Shown: positions 34,731-43,768, numbered from the stretch's first letter. The stretch: DNA of 64,000 bases from Rudaea cellulosilytica DSM 22992 (GCF_000378125.1 NZ_KB899241.1:843652-907651), one strand, 5' to 3'. The notes: generated from the sequence alone by a model not told the origin. Translations and numbers: made by a program.

Positions 34731-34844
34731 CTATATTTGCGCAGGTGTCTTCAACTCTCTCTTAAACTCGATCTCTCGTGACTCGAAAATACTGCCAGCC
34801 ACGAGAGCCTGTACGTCTTCAAGAGAGCGAATTCGCTTTGCCAT
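34731..34844 (-). pseudogene. Possible N-terminal fragment of an AlbA_2/Schlafen-type protein
   Basis: Encodes MAKRIRSLEDVQALVAGSIF followed by ESREIEFKRELKTPAQI and a stop. LEDVQALV...E-EFKREL is the opening of AlbA_2-domain ATP-binding proteins, normally several hundred residues long. Only about 37 residues remain. The match is short, so confidence is low. Confidence 0.35.
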
Positions 34845-34928
34845 GTGAGTGTTAGCCTGACTGATGAGTCTTGATCCAAGATACCAAAGCCGCACGGTCC
34901 ACCTGACCAACAATTAGGTCCAGGCTGC

Positions 34929-35140
34929 AAAAAGGGGCGGCATCACTGCCACCCCTTGATAGACCTTCGATAGTAGTGACGGTTGGATCCGTCTAGCTGT
35001 CCGGCCTCGAGGCAACAGTTCTTGAAACAACCTCGCTGAGCCGCATGGACATGGGCCGTTGCGCCCGAGCTTCTCGAATCAACTCCTTGTCTCCGTGTAC
35101 AACGCGATCGCCTTTCTTGACGCGCTGCTCGGATGGGAAG
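34929..35140 (-). repeat. 212-bp dispersed repeat with decayed SEC-C gene tail (copy 1)
   Basis: Nearly identical to 51320-51532, in the same orientation. On the minus strand it reads [13 protein letters not shown], and in a shifted frame [15 protein letters not shown], then in a third [19 protein letters not shown]. The middle part is the SEC-C zinc-binding motif [11 protein letters not shown] with Asp changed to Gly. The frameshifts make it a vestige. At its left end (34929-34957) is a hairpin GGGGcGGCA/TGCCaCCCC with a T run for the minus strand, probably the old gene's terminator. Confidence 0.75.
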
Positions 35141-35287
35141 AGATCGAAGCTCGCCTGCGGGATTACAATGGGAGTCGCCCTCGCTAGGCGTCCGGAGAAC
35201 GAACGCGGGCAGAATTGCTCGATGGGCAGTCTTTGAAAATTGCTAGGTCCGTTGTTCCACGTCTTTTCTCGACTAGGGAGGTACTTC

Positions 35288-36151
35288 GTGGCCGTCCGCA
35301 CCAATTTCCTCGAGAACGAGGCCGCCGCTCTGGATTACATATCAGGTGTAAAAATACTGAAACAAAGTGGCCGATATGACAACTACATTCGGTTGCATCT
35401 GAGAGCTGTACAGTATGAGGCGGCGCCCGGCATCAACGGAGCTCACATGGGTGCCGCGTTCTTGCCTTGGCATCGCGCGATGCTGCATGCCTTCGAAATC
35501 GATTTGCAGCGGGTGCTAGACGATGCTGATTTCGGACTACCGTACTGGGACTGGTCTGCGGATGCAGAGTTACCCGACCCGACAACCTCCGCAATATGGA
35601 GCGACAGCTACATGGGCGGCTCAGGCGATCCAATTGACGGCCCTTTCACCAATTGGCAAACGGTGAACGAAAGCGGCAGGATCAGCACCAACAACATTGA
35701 GCGCGATCTTGGCGCAAGTAGTAGCCTTCCAACCTATGCCAGCATTGCGGCCATCCTTGGCAATGAACCTTACGACGTTTCCCCTTATTCGACGCAAAGC
35801 AAATATGGGTTTCGTAATGCTCTAGAAGGCTTTTTGATCACACAGGCAAGCGCGATGCACAACGCTGTGCACGACTGGATTGGCGGTCAGATGTCGTCTC
35901 CGCCTGTCGCGCCGAATGATCCGGTGTTTTTTCTGCTTCATGCGAATGTGGACCGGATCTGGGCACTTTGGCAGTCACAACATCCTAGCCAAACCTACTT
36001 TCCGGTGGTCGATGGCGCACCGACGCAGCGTCTCGAAGATGTCCTTTTTGGATACCCTATTCAGCCGACGAACTTCGCCTATACGCCGGCAAGCGTTTGG
36101 TCGATCTCTACGTTGGGCTATTCGTACGACAACTATCCCGCCATCTCGTGA
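35288..36151 (+). CDS. Tyrosinase (type-3 copper oxidase)
   Basis: Start GTG 35288 is chosen because AGGGAGGT lies five bases before it; a frame 48 bases longer lacks such a site. 287 residues. All six copper-binding His are visible: CuA in RLHLRAV, NGAHMGA and PWHRAMLHAFE; CuB in MHNAVHDW (two) and FFLLHANVDRIWALW. It oxidises phenols to quinones, as in melanin formation. No signal peptide, so cytoplasmic unless a partner exports it. The discoidin-domain protein 48 bp downstream is the likely partner. It begins right after a dispersed repeat, and neighbouring DNA is relic-rich, so it was probably acquired. Confidence 0.93.
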   Translation: MAVRTNFLENEAAALDYISGVKILKQSGRYDNYIRLHLRAVQYEAAPGINGAHMGAAFLPWHRAMLHAFEIDLQRVLDDADFGLPYWDWSADAELPDPTTSAIWSDSYMGGSGDPIDGPFTNWQTVNESGRISTNNIERDLGASSSLPTYASIAAILGNEPYDVSPYSTQSKYGFRNALEGFLITQASAMHNAVHDWIGGQMSSPPVAPNDPVFFLLHANVDRIWALWQSQHPSQTYFPVVDGAPTQRLEDVLFGYPIQPTNFAYTPASVWSISTLGYSYDNYPAIS

Positions 36152-36199
36152 TTCGATTTCGGCGAAGCCTTTCCATTCTGATTGTCGAGGGGTAAGCAC

Positions 36200-37486
36200 A
36201 TGGCCGCTTGGTTTTTGGGAAATTTGTATTCGACTTATGATCAAACGATCTCGCTAGATTTTGAAGTAAACGAAGCGTCGCCGACTGCACCGGTTTCTTT
36301 CTCAACCGGGCAAATCACCGCACTTGTCGGTACGGGCATTTCCATGGTCATGCTGGAAATTCCGTTGCGCGGCATGGTGATGTTCATTCCGCAGCCGAAC
36401 AATAACGTCATCGTCGAATTTGGCGACCTAAGCTGGACCTATACACCCGGCACGGGTGGAGGCCCCCTCAACGTGTTCGTAAATCAGATCGGTACGCCAA
36501 GCTTCGCTACCAGCGCGCCCTCTACGATGACGGCCAACCCTGGTCAGATCTGCCTGGCCTACAACGTACTGGCAAGTTCATCCCTGAACTCTGCGTGGGA
36601 TGCATGGAACGCAGCCGATGGCAATCTTTCGACCTGCTGGTCGAGTTCTGCATATATGAATCAGCCTATGCAGGGCGCTGCTCCCTACATTCAGCTCGAC
36701 TTCCAGGGCTCTTGCATTCTCAGCCGCGTGATCTTGTATCCGCGCTGGGACGCGCCAAATGGTGGAGGCACGCAAAAGCAGCCGCTTTGTTTCCCGAGTC
36801 AGTTCTACATTGAGGGCGTGCCCGCTCCAATAAACAGTCCGGCACTGTATTCGTCGGGCCCAGGATTCGCCGTGCCACAGTCTCTACAAGTGGGTGTATG
36901 CATTGCCATCCCGGAACCGACGGCTGCGGCATATGAAGGTGTGCAAGTCTACGGCCAGACATTGACCACGGACGGAAGCCCGACGCTTTACTTTCAGCTC
37001 GCAGAGATTGGGGTCTATAGCAGCGTAATTGCAGCACAAGCAACTGCGAGTTCATTCTTCCAGGGTCTTTCGCAGTGGTCCGCAAGTAATCTTACGGACG
37101 GCCAATTTCAGAACTCCTGGTCCAGCGACTATTGGACTACGACCTCCGGAAGCACGTGGGTGACCCTTGACCTCAGCGCCCCTACGCCATTCGATACCGT
37201 CGTGCTTTATCCCCGTTGGGCGCCTCCGGCAGGCGCACCAAACGGAACACCGTCCGTTCGCGGCTTCCCAATCACGTTCACTTTCTTGGGCTCATCAGAC
37301 AACGTGAATTGGAACGAGCTCCTGTCCGTCTCCAATTTCGCGTCGCCTACACAAAGCACGGGAATTGCCTTTCCACTTGGCAACCAATTCTATCGATACA
37401 TCCAGCTGAACATTACCGCTACCGGGTCGGATGGCTCGGGCACGCCCATTGCGCAACTGCTGCAGATGGAGGTTCTTCTAGGCTGA
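36200..37486 (+). CDS. Protein with two discoidin-like (F5/8 type C) domains, tyrosinase neighbour
   Basis: ATG 36200 follows GAGGGGTAAGC. 428 residues. The first ~105 residues form an unrecognised beta domain (FLGNLYSTYDQTISLDFEVN). Then come two F5/8-type-C-like jellyroll domains at about 125-265 and 270-428, each with the marks of the family: A-DGNLSTCWSSS and T-DGQFQNSWSSD (variable-loop start), YIQLDFQGSC and WVTLDLSAP, and the shared VxLYPRW. Such domains bind carbohydrates or lipids. No signal peptide. Placed 48 bp after the tyrosinase, it could act as a targeting or chaperone partner, though it does not resemble the Streptomyces MelC1 caddie protein. Confidence 0.75.
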   Translation: MAAWFLGNLYSTYDQTISLDFEVNEASPTAPVSFSTGQITALVGTGISMVMLEIPLRGMVMFIPQPNNNVIVEFGDLSWTYTPGTGGGPLNVFVNQIGTPSFATSAPSTMTANPGQICLAYNVLASSSLNSAWDAWNAADGNLSTCWSSSAYMNQPMQGAAPYIQLDFQGSCILSRVILYPRWDAPNGGGTQKQPLCFPSQFYIEGVPAPINSPALYSSGPGFAVPQSLQVGVCIAIPEPTAAAYEGVQVYGQTLTTDGSPTLYFQLAEIGVYSSVIAAQATASSFFQGLSQWSASNLTDGQFQNSWSSDYWTTTSGSTWVTLDLSAPTPFDTVVLYPRWAPPAGAPNGTPSVRGFPITFTFLGSSDNVNWNELLSVSNFASPTQSTGIAFPLGNQFYRYIQLNITATGSDGSGTPIAQLLQMEVLLG

Positions 37487-37509
37487 TTTGACCTGGCGTG
37501 TAAATCCGA

Positions 37510-37727
37510 GTACCCGTCTCCGGTCAAAATTCCCAGTAACAGGGAAATTTACAGGGAATTTTTCGCGAAAACGACGCCCCTGCAGTCACAGTTGCCCTTT
37601 AGGCCACGTCTGACGCCATTTCCGGGCAGAAACCCTTTTCAACGGCTCATCGGTAGCAGGGAATCGATCAGGGAACGTAACAGGGAAGGAACAGGGAACG
37701 ACCAGGCAATGCTGATTACTCGGCCGC
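37510..37727 (+). repeat. 218-bp dispersed repeat with iterated ACAGGGAA (copy B)
   Basis: Begins GTACCCGTCTCCGGTCAAAA and ends ACCAGGCAATGC...CTCGGCCG. It contains ACAGGGAA-type units at two places: three near the start and four near the end. Same orientation and nearly the same length as copy C at 43466-43684. A partial copy is at 23763. No protein function is apparent. The 37487-37847 gap otherwise has no gene. Confidence 0.8.
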
Positions 37728-37847
37728 TGAGCATCGCTCGGTTTATGCGCGTGGCTCGTCACCCACGGCGTAAAGTCGCGCCGATGGCACGCAAGCGAGT
37801 TTGGCGATCATCTCTCTGGTTGGCCGCCTTGCCGCATCGCTTCTCTA

Positions 37848-40800
37848 TCAGACGGATTGACGCACTCGACGGATTCGCAAGAACGCACCCAAACCCAGCA
37901 AACCTGCCAACAGGGCCGTGGCCCAACGATCGAGTGCTGGGGCAGCGCTAGTATTAGTATCCGCGAACACGGTTACGACCGATGCCGACGATGTTGCCGC
38001 TAAGAAGTTGCCGTCGCCGTTGTATGTCGCCATGATCGTGTGCGACCCGGTTCCGGTGGGAGTGTCGGTGCAAACGGCTGTCGAACTGGTCGCACCGGGC
38101 ACCAGCGTCACCGGCGAACACGGCAACGTGTTTCCGTTGTCGGTAAAACTCACCGTACCGGTCGGCGGATCGCCCGCGACAGTCGCCGTCATCATCACCG
38201 ACTGGCCTAGTGCGATGCGGTCAGGTGCGACGACGAGCGAGACGGTGGTGGTCTTCTTGCCGATCGCTATTGTCTGCTGCGCCTGTGGCGCAGGCACGTA
38301 GTTGGCGTCGCCTGGCTGATTCGCATCAATGATGCAGTTGCCCGCGCCGGTGAACGACACGACGTTGCCTGAAATAGTGCAAGCACCTGCGGCCGAATTC
38401 GCATCGATCGAATACGCCACCGCCAGCCCTGAACTGGCCGAGGCACTGACGTTGTAGCTGCCGGTGACGACCGCGTTCGTCGGTGGCGTTGAGGTGAACG
38501 TGATTGTCTGTGTTGCCTGGGTGACCGTCATGGTCGTGGAGCCGCTGACAGCGCTCAACGTGGCGCCGATCAGACTGGTGCCGGCGTTGAGCGCGGTCGC
38601 AAGGCCTGCGGTGCTGATGGTGACATTGGCCGTGGTGCCGGATGACCAGGTCACCGTGGAAGTGATGTTCGCGGTGCTGCTATCGCTGTAAGTGCCGGTG
38701 GCGGTGAACTGCTGGGTCAGGCCTTTGGCGACCGAGGGATTGGCCGGTGTGACCGCGATGGATTGCAGGGCTGGTGAGGTGACCGTCATCGTGGTCGAGC
38801 CGGTGACCGCGCTTAACGTGGCGCCGATAAGGCTGGTGCCGGTGTTGACCGCAGTCGCAAGCCCAGCAGTGCTGATGGTGACATTGGCCGTGGTGCCAGA
38901 CGACCAGGTCACTGAGGAAGTGATGTTCGCGGTGCTGCTATCGCTGTAGGTGCCGGTCGCGGTGAACTGCTGGGTCAGGCCTTTCGCGACCGAGGGATTG
39001 GCCGGTGTGACCGCGATCGACTCGAGCACCGGTGACGCGACCGTCATCGTCGTCGAGCCGCTGACAGCGCTCAACGTGGCGCCGATCAGGCTGGTGCCCG
39101 TGTTGACCGCCGTGGCCAGGCCGGAGGAACTGATGATGACATTGGCCGTGGTGCCAGACGACCAGGTCACTGAGGAAGTGATGTTCGCGGTGCTGCTATC
39201 GCTGTAGGTGCCGGTCGCGGTGAACTGCTGGGTCAGGCCTTTCGCGACCGAGGGATTGGCCGGTGTGACCGCGATGGACTGCAGCACCGGTGAGGTCACC
39301 GTCATCGTGGTCGAGCCGCTGACAGCGCCCAACGTGGCGCCGATCAGGCTGGTGCCGGTGTTGACCGCCGTGGCCAGGCCAGAGGTGCTGATGGTGACAT
39401 TGGCTGTGGTGCCGGATGACCAGGTCACTGTGGAAGTGAGATCCGCGGTACTGCTGTCGCTGTAAGTGCCGGTGGCGGTGAACTGCTGGGTCAGGCCTTT
39501 GCCGACCGAGGGATTGGCCGGTGTGACCGCGATGGACTGGAGCACCGGTGCGGTGACCGTCATGGTCGTCGAGCCATTGATTGCGCCCAAAGTGGCGCCG
39601 ATCAGGCTGGTGCTGGTGTTGACCGCAGTCGCAAGGCCGGCGGTGCTGATGGTGACATTGGCTGTGGTGCCGGATGACCAGGTCACCGTGGAAGTGATGT
39701 TCGCGGTGCTGCTGTCACTGTAAGTGCCGGTGGCGGTGAACTGCTGGGTCAGGCCCTTGGCGACCGAGGGATTGGCCGGTGTGACCGCGATGGACTGGAG
39801 CACCGGTGCGGTGACCGTCATGGTCGTCGAGCCATTGATTGCGCCCAAAGTGGCGCCGATGAGGCTGGTGCCCGTGTTGACCGCGGTCGCAAGGCCTGCG
39901 GTGCTGATAGTGACATTGGCCGTAGTGCCGGATGACCAGGTCACTGTGGAAGTGAGATCCGCGGTACTGCTGTCGCTGTAAGTGCCGGTGGCGGTGAACT
40001 GCTGGGTCAGGCCTTTGGCGACCGAAGGATTGGTGGGCGCGACGGCGATGGACTGGAGCGTCGGCGCCAACACCGTGAACGCCCCACCCACATACGAAAT
40101 ACTGTGAGATGTGTCGGTGGAGAGACCGCTGCAACTGGTGCCGTCGATCGTGTACGAACCACCTGCGGCGAGCGTCGGGGCGATGCTGGTGCCGCCGTTC
40201 ACCGTCGTGCATGTGGCCGTCCCGGCAACACCCGTCGTGGCCGGGTAGCCGAACGTCGGCGAGCCACCGTAGGTCTGGCTGCCGGTGACGGTCACGCTGA
40301 TGGTCGCGGGCGTCACGCTGAACGTGCCACCCACATACGAAATGGTGTGAGCTGCATCGGTGGAGAGACCGCTGCAACCGGTGACCGCGAGCGCATAACC
40401 CGTCGCAGCTGCGAGTGTGGAGCTGACCGCGGTCGGCGTCGTGATGCCGTTCCCGGTCACCGTCAGGCCGGTGCAATTGACCGTGCCCGTCACCGAACCG
40501 CCGCTGGCGGTATCGGTCAATGTGGGGCTCGATGACCCATACATCTGCGAGCCGTTGACCGTGACTGTGATCGGTGTGGTCGCGGTATCGACCTCGAACG
40601 CCCCGGCGTCGCAGAACGTCGTGCTCACAGCCAGGCGGGGATGACCGCGCTGGTCCGTTGCCGGGCACTTCGCTGCGGCGACGGCGTGATAGGCCGAACT
40701 GCCGGACGTGATGGCCATCGTCTGCGTCGGGCCGCCGTTGGAGGCAAGACTGCCGAGCCCAATCAACGTCGCGGTGGTGGTCACGTCGCCGGTCCCACCG

Positions 40801-41807
40801 TTGAAGCACGTGGCATCGTCGGCCACGTTGTACCCCTGGTCAGTCAGCGCCCCGGACGAATTGACACACGCCTGTGCCGTGCTGCCAACCTTGTTCGTGC
40901 TGAAGAGATTGCCGCTCAACGTGAACCCGGTGAAGCTGTTGTAGATCGCTGCCCCTGCCGTGCCCGCAGTGTTGCCAGAGAAGGTCGTGTTTTTGATGAC
41001 CTGCGAGCCACCATAACTATTGATTGCGCCGCCCCAAGTACCAACGCTATTCCCAGAGAACGTACTGTTGGTGACGTTCAACACCGCGGAAGTACTACTG
41101 TAGATGGCACCGCCGGTCGAGAAACCCGTTCCGTTCGCGGTGTTTCCAGAAAAGGTACTGTTCGTGATCGTAACAGTGGCGCCGCTGTTGAAGATCGCAC
41201 CGCCAGCCTCAAAGGTATTGTCCGCGTGGTTGGACGCAAAGGTGCTGCTGTCGATGGTTACCGTGCCGCCATTGGCATAGATGGCGCCGCCACCGGAGTT
41301 GCCGCTGACTGCCGAATTGTTCGAGAACCTGCTGTTGGTGACGTGGAGCGTGCTGTTGTAGGTCAGGTCGTAGATGGCGCCGCCTGAGAGCGCTGAGTTC
41401 TGCGAAAAGGTGACGTTATCCACCGTGAGCGTGCTCGGCGTCGTTCCGCCAGACGCTCCCGAGACGATCGCGCCGCCTGTGGCACCCGTGATCGTCGCGC
41501 CGTTTCCCTCGATCGTCAGGGTGATGCCTTGCGCCAGCGTCAGCGGCCCCGGGGTGGTGCTGTTGAAGGTGTAGGTACAGCCCGCGACGAGATCGATCTC
41601 AGCTGTTTGGCCGGTGGTTACTGCCGCAACGGCCGCCGCAAGCCCCGCCATGTCGCCCGTCGTCCCCGTGCATCCCGCGGTCACCGGTGTGACCGCCCAC
41701 GCTATGCCGCCGCCCCACAGCTGTGCCGCAAGCAACGCCACGACGGAGAGCGTAGTCAGATAAGACAGACGCAAGCGGCGCGCACAAACCACCTTCGACA
41801 CATGCAT
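37848..41807 (-). CDS. Giant surface protein: beta-helix, MBG and six Ig-like repeats with anchor signal
   Basis: 1319 residues from ATG 41807. Signal peptide at about 1-38 (ends GGGIAWA). Residues ~40-400 form a right-handed beta-helix of the CSLREA/pectate-lyase-like type (repeated NSTFSGNTA, GGAIYSS). Residues ~405-580 hold two MBG-like domains (ITVTVNGSQMYGSSSPT; ISVTVTGSQTYGG). Residues ~585-1100 are six Big_2-like Ig repeats of 86 residues, almost identical. Another Ig-like domain with TTTVSLVVAPDRIALGQSV and CTDTPTGTGSHTIMATYNGDGN follows, then AAPALD, a hydrophobic helix (TALLAGLLGLGAFL) and RIRRVRQ. Likely a long adhesin-like stalk held at the cell envelope. Start codons upstream (TTG 41819) are possible. 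Confidence 0.88.
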   Translation of the reverse strand: MHVSKVVCARRLRLSYLTTLSVVALLAAQLWGGGIAWAVTPVTAGCTGTTGDMAGLAAAVAAVTTGQTAEIDLVAGCTYTFNSTTPGPLTLAQGITLTIEGNGATITGATGGAIVSGASGGTTPSTLTVDNVTFSQNSALSGGAIYDLTYNSTLHVTNSRFSNNSAVSGNSGGGAIYANGGTVTIDSSTFASNHADNTFEAGGAIFNSGATVTITNSTFSGNTANGTGFSTGGAIYSSTSAVLNVTNSTFSGNSVGTWGGAINSYGGSQVIKNTTFSGNTAGTAGAAIYNSFTGFTLSGNLFSTNKVGSTAQACVNSSGALTDQGYNVADDATCFNGGTGDVTTTATLIGLGSLASNGGPTQTMAITSGSSAYHAVAAAKCPATDQRGHPRLAVSTTFCDAGAFEVDTATTPITVTVNGSQMYGSSSPTLTDTASGGSVTGTVNCTGLTVTGNGITTPTAVSSTLAAATGYALAVTGCSGLSTDAAHTISYVGGTFSVTPATISVTVTGSQTYGGSPTFGYPATTGVAGTATCTTVNGGTSIAPTLAAGGSYTIDGTSCSGLSTDTSHSISYVGGAFTVLAPTLQSIAVAPTNPSVAKGLTQQFTATGTYSDSSTADLTSTVTWSSGTTANVTISTAGLATAVNTGTSLIGATLGAINGSTTMTVTAPVLQSIAVTPANPSVAKGLTQQFTATGTYSDSSTANITSTVTWSSGTTANVTISTAGLATAVNTSTSLIGATLGAINGSTTMTVTAPVLQSIAVTPANPSVGKGLTQQFTATGTYSDSSTADLTSTVTWSSGTTANVTISTSGLATAVNTGTSLIGATLGAVSGSTTMTVTSPVLQSIAVTPANPSVAKGLTQQFTATGTYSDSSTANITSSVTWSSGTTANVIISSSGLATAVNTGTSLIGATLSAVSGSTTMTVASPVLESIAVTPANPSVAKGLTQQFTATGTYSDSSTANITSSVTWSSGTTANVTISTAGLATAVNTGTSLIGATLSAVTGSTTMTVTSPALQSIAVTPANPSVAKGLTQQFTATGTYSDSSTANITSTVTWSSGTTANVTISTAGLATALNAGTSLIGATLSAVSGSTTMTVTQATQTITFTSTPPTNAVVTGSYNVSASASSGLAVAYSIDANSAAGACTISGNVVSFTGAGNCIIDANQPGDANYVPAPQAQQTIAIGKKTTTVSLVVAPDRIALGQSVMMTATVAGDPPTGTVSFTDNGNTLPCSPVTLVPGATSSTAVCTDTPTGTGSHTIMATYNGDGNFLAATSSASVVTVFADTNTSAAPALDRWATALLAGLLGLGAFLRIRRVRQSV
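38511..40058 (-). repeat. Six tandem 258-bp repeats within the surface protein gene
   Basis: Each unit encodes LQSIAVTPANPSVAKGLTQQ and continues to STTMTVTxP. Units differ at only a handful of residues (for example TADLTSTV versus TANITSSV). The near identity at DNA level suggests recent duplication or gene conversion and allows copy-number change. Confidence 0.9.
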
Positions 41808-42216
41808 TGGCTGCCCCAAGAACGATTAGTTGCGGTTCAAACGACTTCGCGACCTCACCTGCCCCGAAGTACCGCTCTGCGAGCAACGGGAAACAGATAC
41901 GTGCCACCCCCGTACGGGCTCGGCTACAAAGATCCCCACTACCAGTACAAGCTAGCGCAAAATTGGATGCGCGCCTATCACCTGGCCAGAACATTTTCCG
42001 GCCGATCAATCCGGAACCAAATTGTCAGCTTGCCGCAAGGTTTGCAAAGTGATTTCGCGGCGGCCGCGCGCTAGGGCCGCGTCGAGCACGCCTGAAGGCG
42101 AAGAGCGCAATGTATCTCGTGAGCTGACGATCTTGAGACGCCGGCTCGAAGAAATGAATCGCATCCGTGCAGGTACGGAAAGGGGCCGTGCGAACTGCAG
42201 GTACTAGTTTAGTGCC
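41808..42216. other. Intergenic region, no gene recognised
   Basis: About 410 bp between divergent genes. Promoters for both should lie here. No clear palindrome, RNA gene or gene remnant was seen. Confidence 0.4.
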
Positions 42217-43197
42217 TTGACGCTCGTTGGCCGTCTCGATGTGGGAATTGAGGCCCTGTTGAAGACCGTAGAAAATCCTCTTTCTACTGTCTTTACGACT
42301 AAAGGAATATACGAAGCCTGCGAGATTGTGCTCCAACATACCCCTACTTCCATGCTCGGCGAGCATCCGATGCCCGACGCAAAAGCCAATACCCTTGTTT
42401 CTCCGGAGCTCGCTGCAGAAACCGAACTGTTCAAGAAGGCTTATAGCGACTACAGAGCGGCTGCCGATCCAATGCCGTTTGCGCTAAAGCTGACGCCATA
42501 CCCCGATTTAGCGCTCAAATTCGAAAAGGGACTTCGTCTTGTCATGATCGATTCGATGCTGGTAGAGCATCCGCAGCAGATCGCGAACGATTTGAACGCA
42601 GTGGTACGGCACTACCATCAGCTTGAAGCTTGGACCAAGGTCTTGCCGAATTACGACGAATCAGAGCGGTTGGCGATCGTGTCGGAATTTCTCGAACCAT
42701 TGGCGTCATTCCTACTTAACGCTCCGCATCTCCTTGCCCAGCGATTCGTCTACTCGGTGAGTCATCTTGCGCACCAAGCGAATTTGCTCACACGAGCGGG
42801 AGCAAAAGAAGATGATTTACCTGACGAGCGCAATATTGGTCTGAAGGTGATGCGCAAGGTTGCCGCGGGCTGGCCTACCTTTGCGCCATTCGCGGCAGCG
42901 TTGTTGTTGCTTGATGATGAGTCCTTCTCAGATCAAACCGACAACTTCCGAAACAAGCAGCATCACCGTATCCCCGCACGCTTCGAACTCGGTCACACCC
43001 AATGGGTGACGAGGAATCGTGCCGAGAAACGCGTCTCGTACGGCATTGGCGGCCGACCGCCGCTAAAGTTGGAAGAGCTTCTGGTGCCCCTGGCTGTCCA
43101 GCACGACAGGGCTTGTGCCGTGTTTTCTGTGTACCTAGATCTGATCCACGAAATATCGGCTGCAATTGAGGCAAGGAATGAGAAATCTGGAAAGTGA
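42217..43197 (+). CDS. Unrecognised 326-residue cytoplasmic protein
   Basis: Starts at TTG 42217 if the whole open frame is used; ATG codons later in frame (for example MLGEHPMPDAK, about residue 46) are alternatives. Mostly helical and soluble, no signal peptide or membrane helix. No motif recognised; a segment ALQHDRACAVFSVY-like near the end and RIPARFELGHTQWVTRNR around 250 are the most distinctive. It lies between the surface protein and the second ACAGGGAA repeat, within the segment bounded by direct repeats B and C, so it may travel with it. Confidence 0.6.
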   Translation: MTLVGRLDVGIEALLKTVENPLSTVFTTKGIYEACEIVLQHTPTSMLGEHPMPDAKANTLVSPELAAETELFKKAYSDYRAAADPMPFALKLTPYPDLALKFEKGLRLVMIDSMLVEHPQQIANDLNAVVRHYHQLEAWTKVLPNYDESERLAIVSEFLEPLASFLLNAPHLLAQRFVYSVSHLAHQANLLTRAGAKEDDLPDERNIGLKVMRKVAAGWPTFAPFAAALLLLDDESFSDQTDNFRNKQHHRIPARFELGHTQWVTRNRAEKRVSYGIGGRPPLKLEELLVPLAVQHDRACAVFSVYLDLIHEISAAIEARNEKSGK

Positions 43198-43296
43198 TTT
43201 CCCAATTTTACAAATTTGGATGTTACGTCCGGATTGAATCGGGAGTCTTGGCGAACGCTTTCTTTCTGGCCGACCATCAACCCTGGTTGGTCGCCC

Positions 43297-43460
43297 CGAT
43301 GCGAAAACGGAGACGCTGCGTTTGTATGAGGCGGGAAATACCCCTATTTTCGTCTCCGGCGACCAACGGAAATAGAAAAGCCCGCGACAAGGCGGGCTTT
43401 TCTAGCTTTGTAGCAGCCAAGTACGCTGCGCGCGCAACTGAATGGTGGTGTGGGCAGTCC
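43297..43460 (+). repeat. Diverged copy of the tRNA-Ile 3' flank
   Basis: Shares, in the same order and orientation with 54686-54845: CGATGCG-AAACGGAGACGC, AGGCG-AAA-CCCC, CCAAC-AAAT-GAAAAG, the hairpin AAAAGCCCGCGACA-GGCGGGCTTTT, GC-GCAAAGT-like text, and GC-ACTTGATGGTGG. It may mark an old attachment point. Confidence 0.5.
43375..43402. terminator. Bidirectional hairpin terminator
   Basis: GAAAAGCCCGC / GCGGGCTTTTC around a six-base loop with T runs on both strands. Twin of the hairpin at 54763. Confidence 0.85.
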
Positions 43461-43465
43461 GCCGG

Positions 43466-43684
43466 GTACCCGTCTCCGGTCAAAATTCCCGTTAACAGGG
43501 AAAATAACAGGGAAATTTTTGCGAAAACGACGCCTCTGCGGTCACCGGATTGCCCTGCAGACCACGTCTGACGCCATTTTTGTGCAAAAACCATTTTCGA
43601 CGGCTCATAAGTAGCAGGGAATCGATCAGGGAACGTAACAGGGAAGGAACAGGGAGCGACTAGGCAATGCGAACTACTCGCCGC
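43466..43684 (+). repeat. 218-bp dispersed repeat with iterated ACAGGGAA (copy C)
   Basis: Matches copy B (37510-37727) along its length, beginning GTACCCGTCTCCGGTCAAAA and ending GACTAGGCAATGCGAACTAC. Direct orientation. The two copies flank about 5.7 kb holding the giant surface protein and the 326-residue unknown protein. The rest of the 43198-43768 gap carries no gene. Confidence 0.8.
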
Positions 43685-43768
43685 GCGTGGCTATATCGGC
43701 AGCGTTGGCGCGCCGTTCCCGCAGTAGCCGCTGGTATCACGGACCAGTGTCGGCGCGCAGCCATTCGC

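Noticed and set aside
37510-37727. ACAGGGAA iterations as a CRISPR array or plasmid iteron origin
   Set aside because: Spacing is irregular, only seven or so units are seen, and no rep or cas gene is nearby.
38464-39981. Series of 75- and 85-codon plus-strand open frames with similar sequence
   Set aside because: They are antisense shadows of the tandem Ig-like repeats of the surface protein, which explains their equal length.
38511-40058. Regular tandem repeats as a CRISPR array
   Set aside because: Units are 258 bp, coding and contiguous, without spacers; they are protein repeats.
43297-43460. A second intact tRNA at the duplicated flank
   Set aside because: Only a few tRNA-end-like bases (GGTGGTGTGGGC) are present; the rest of the tRNA does not follow.
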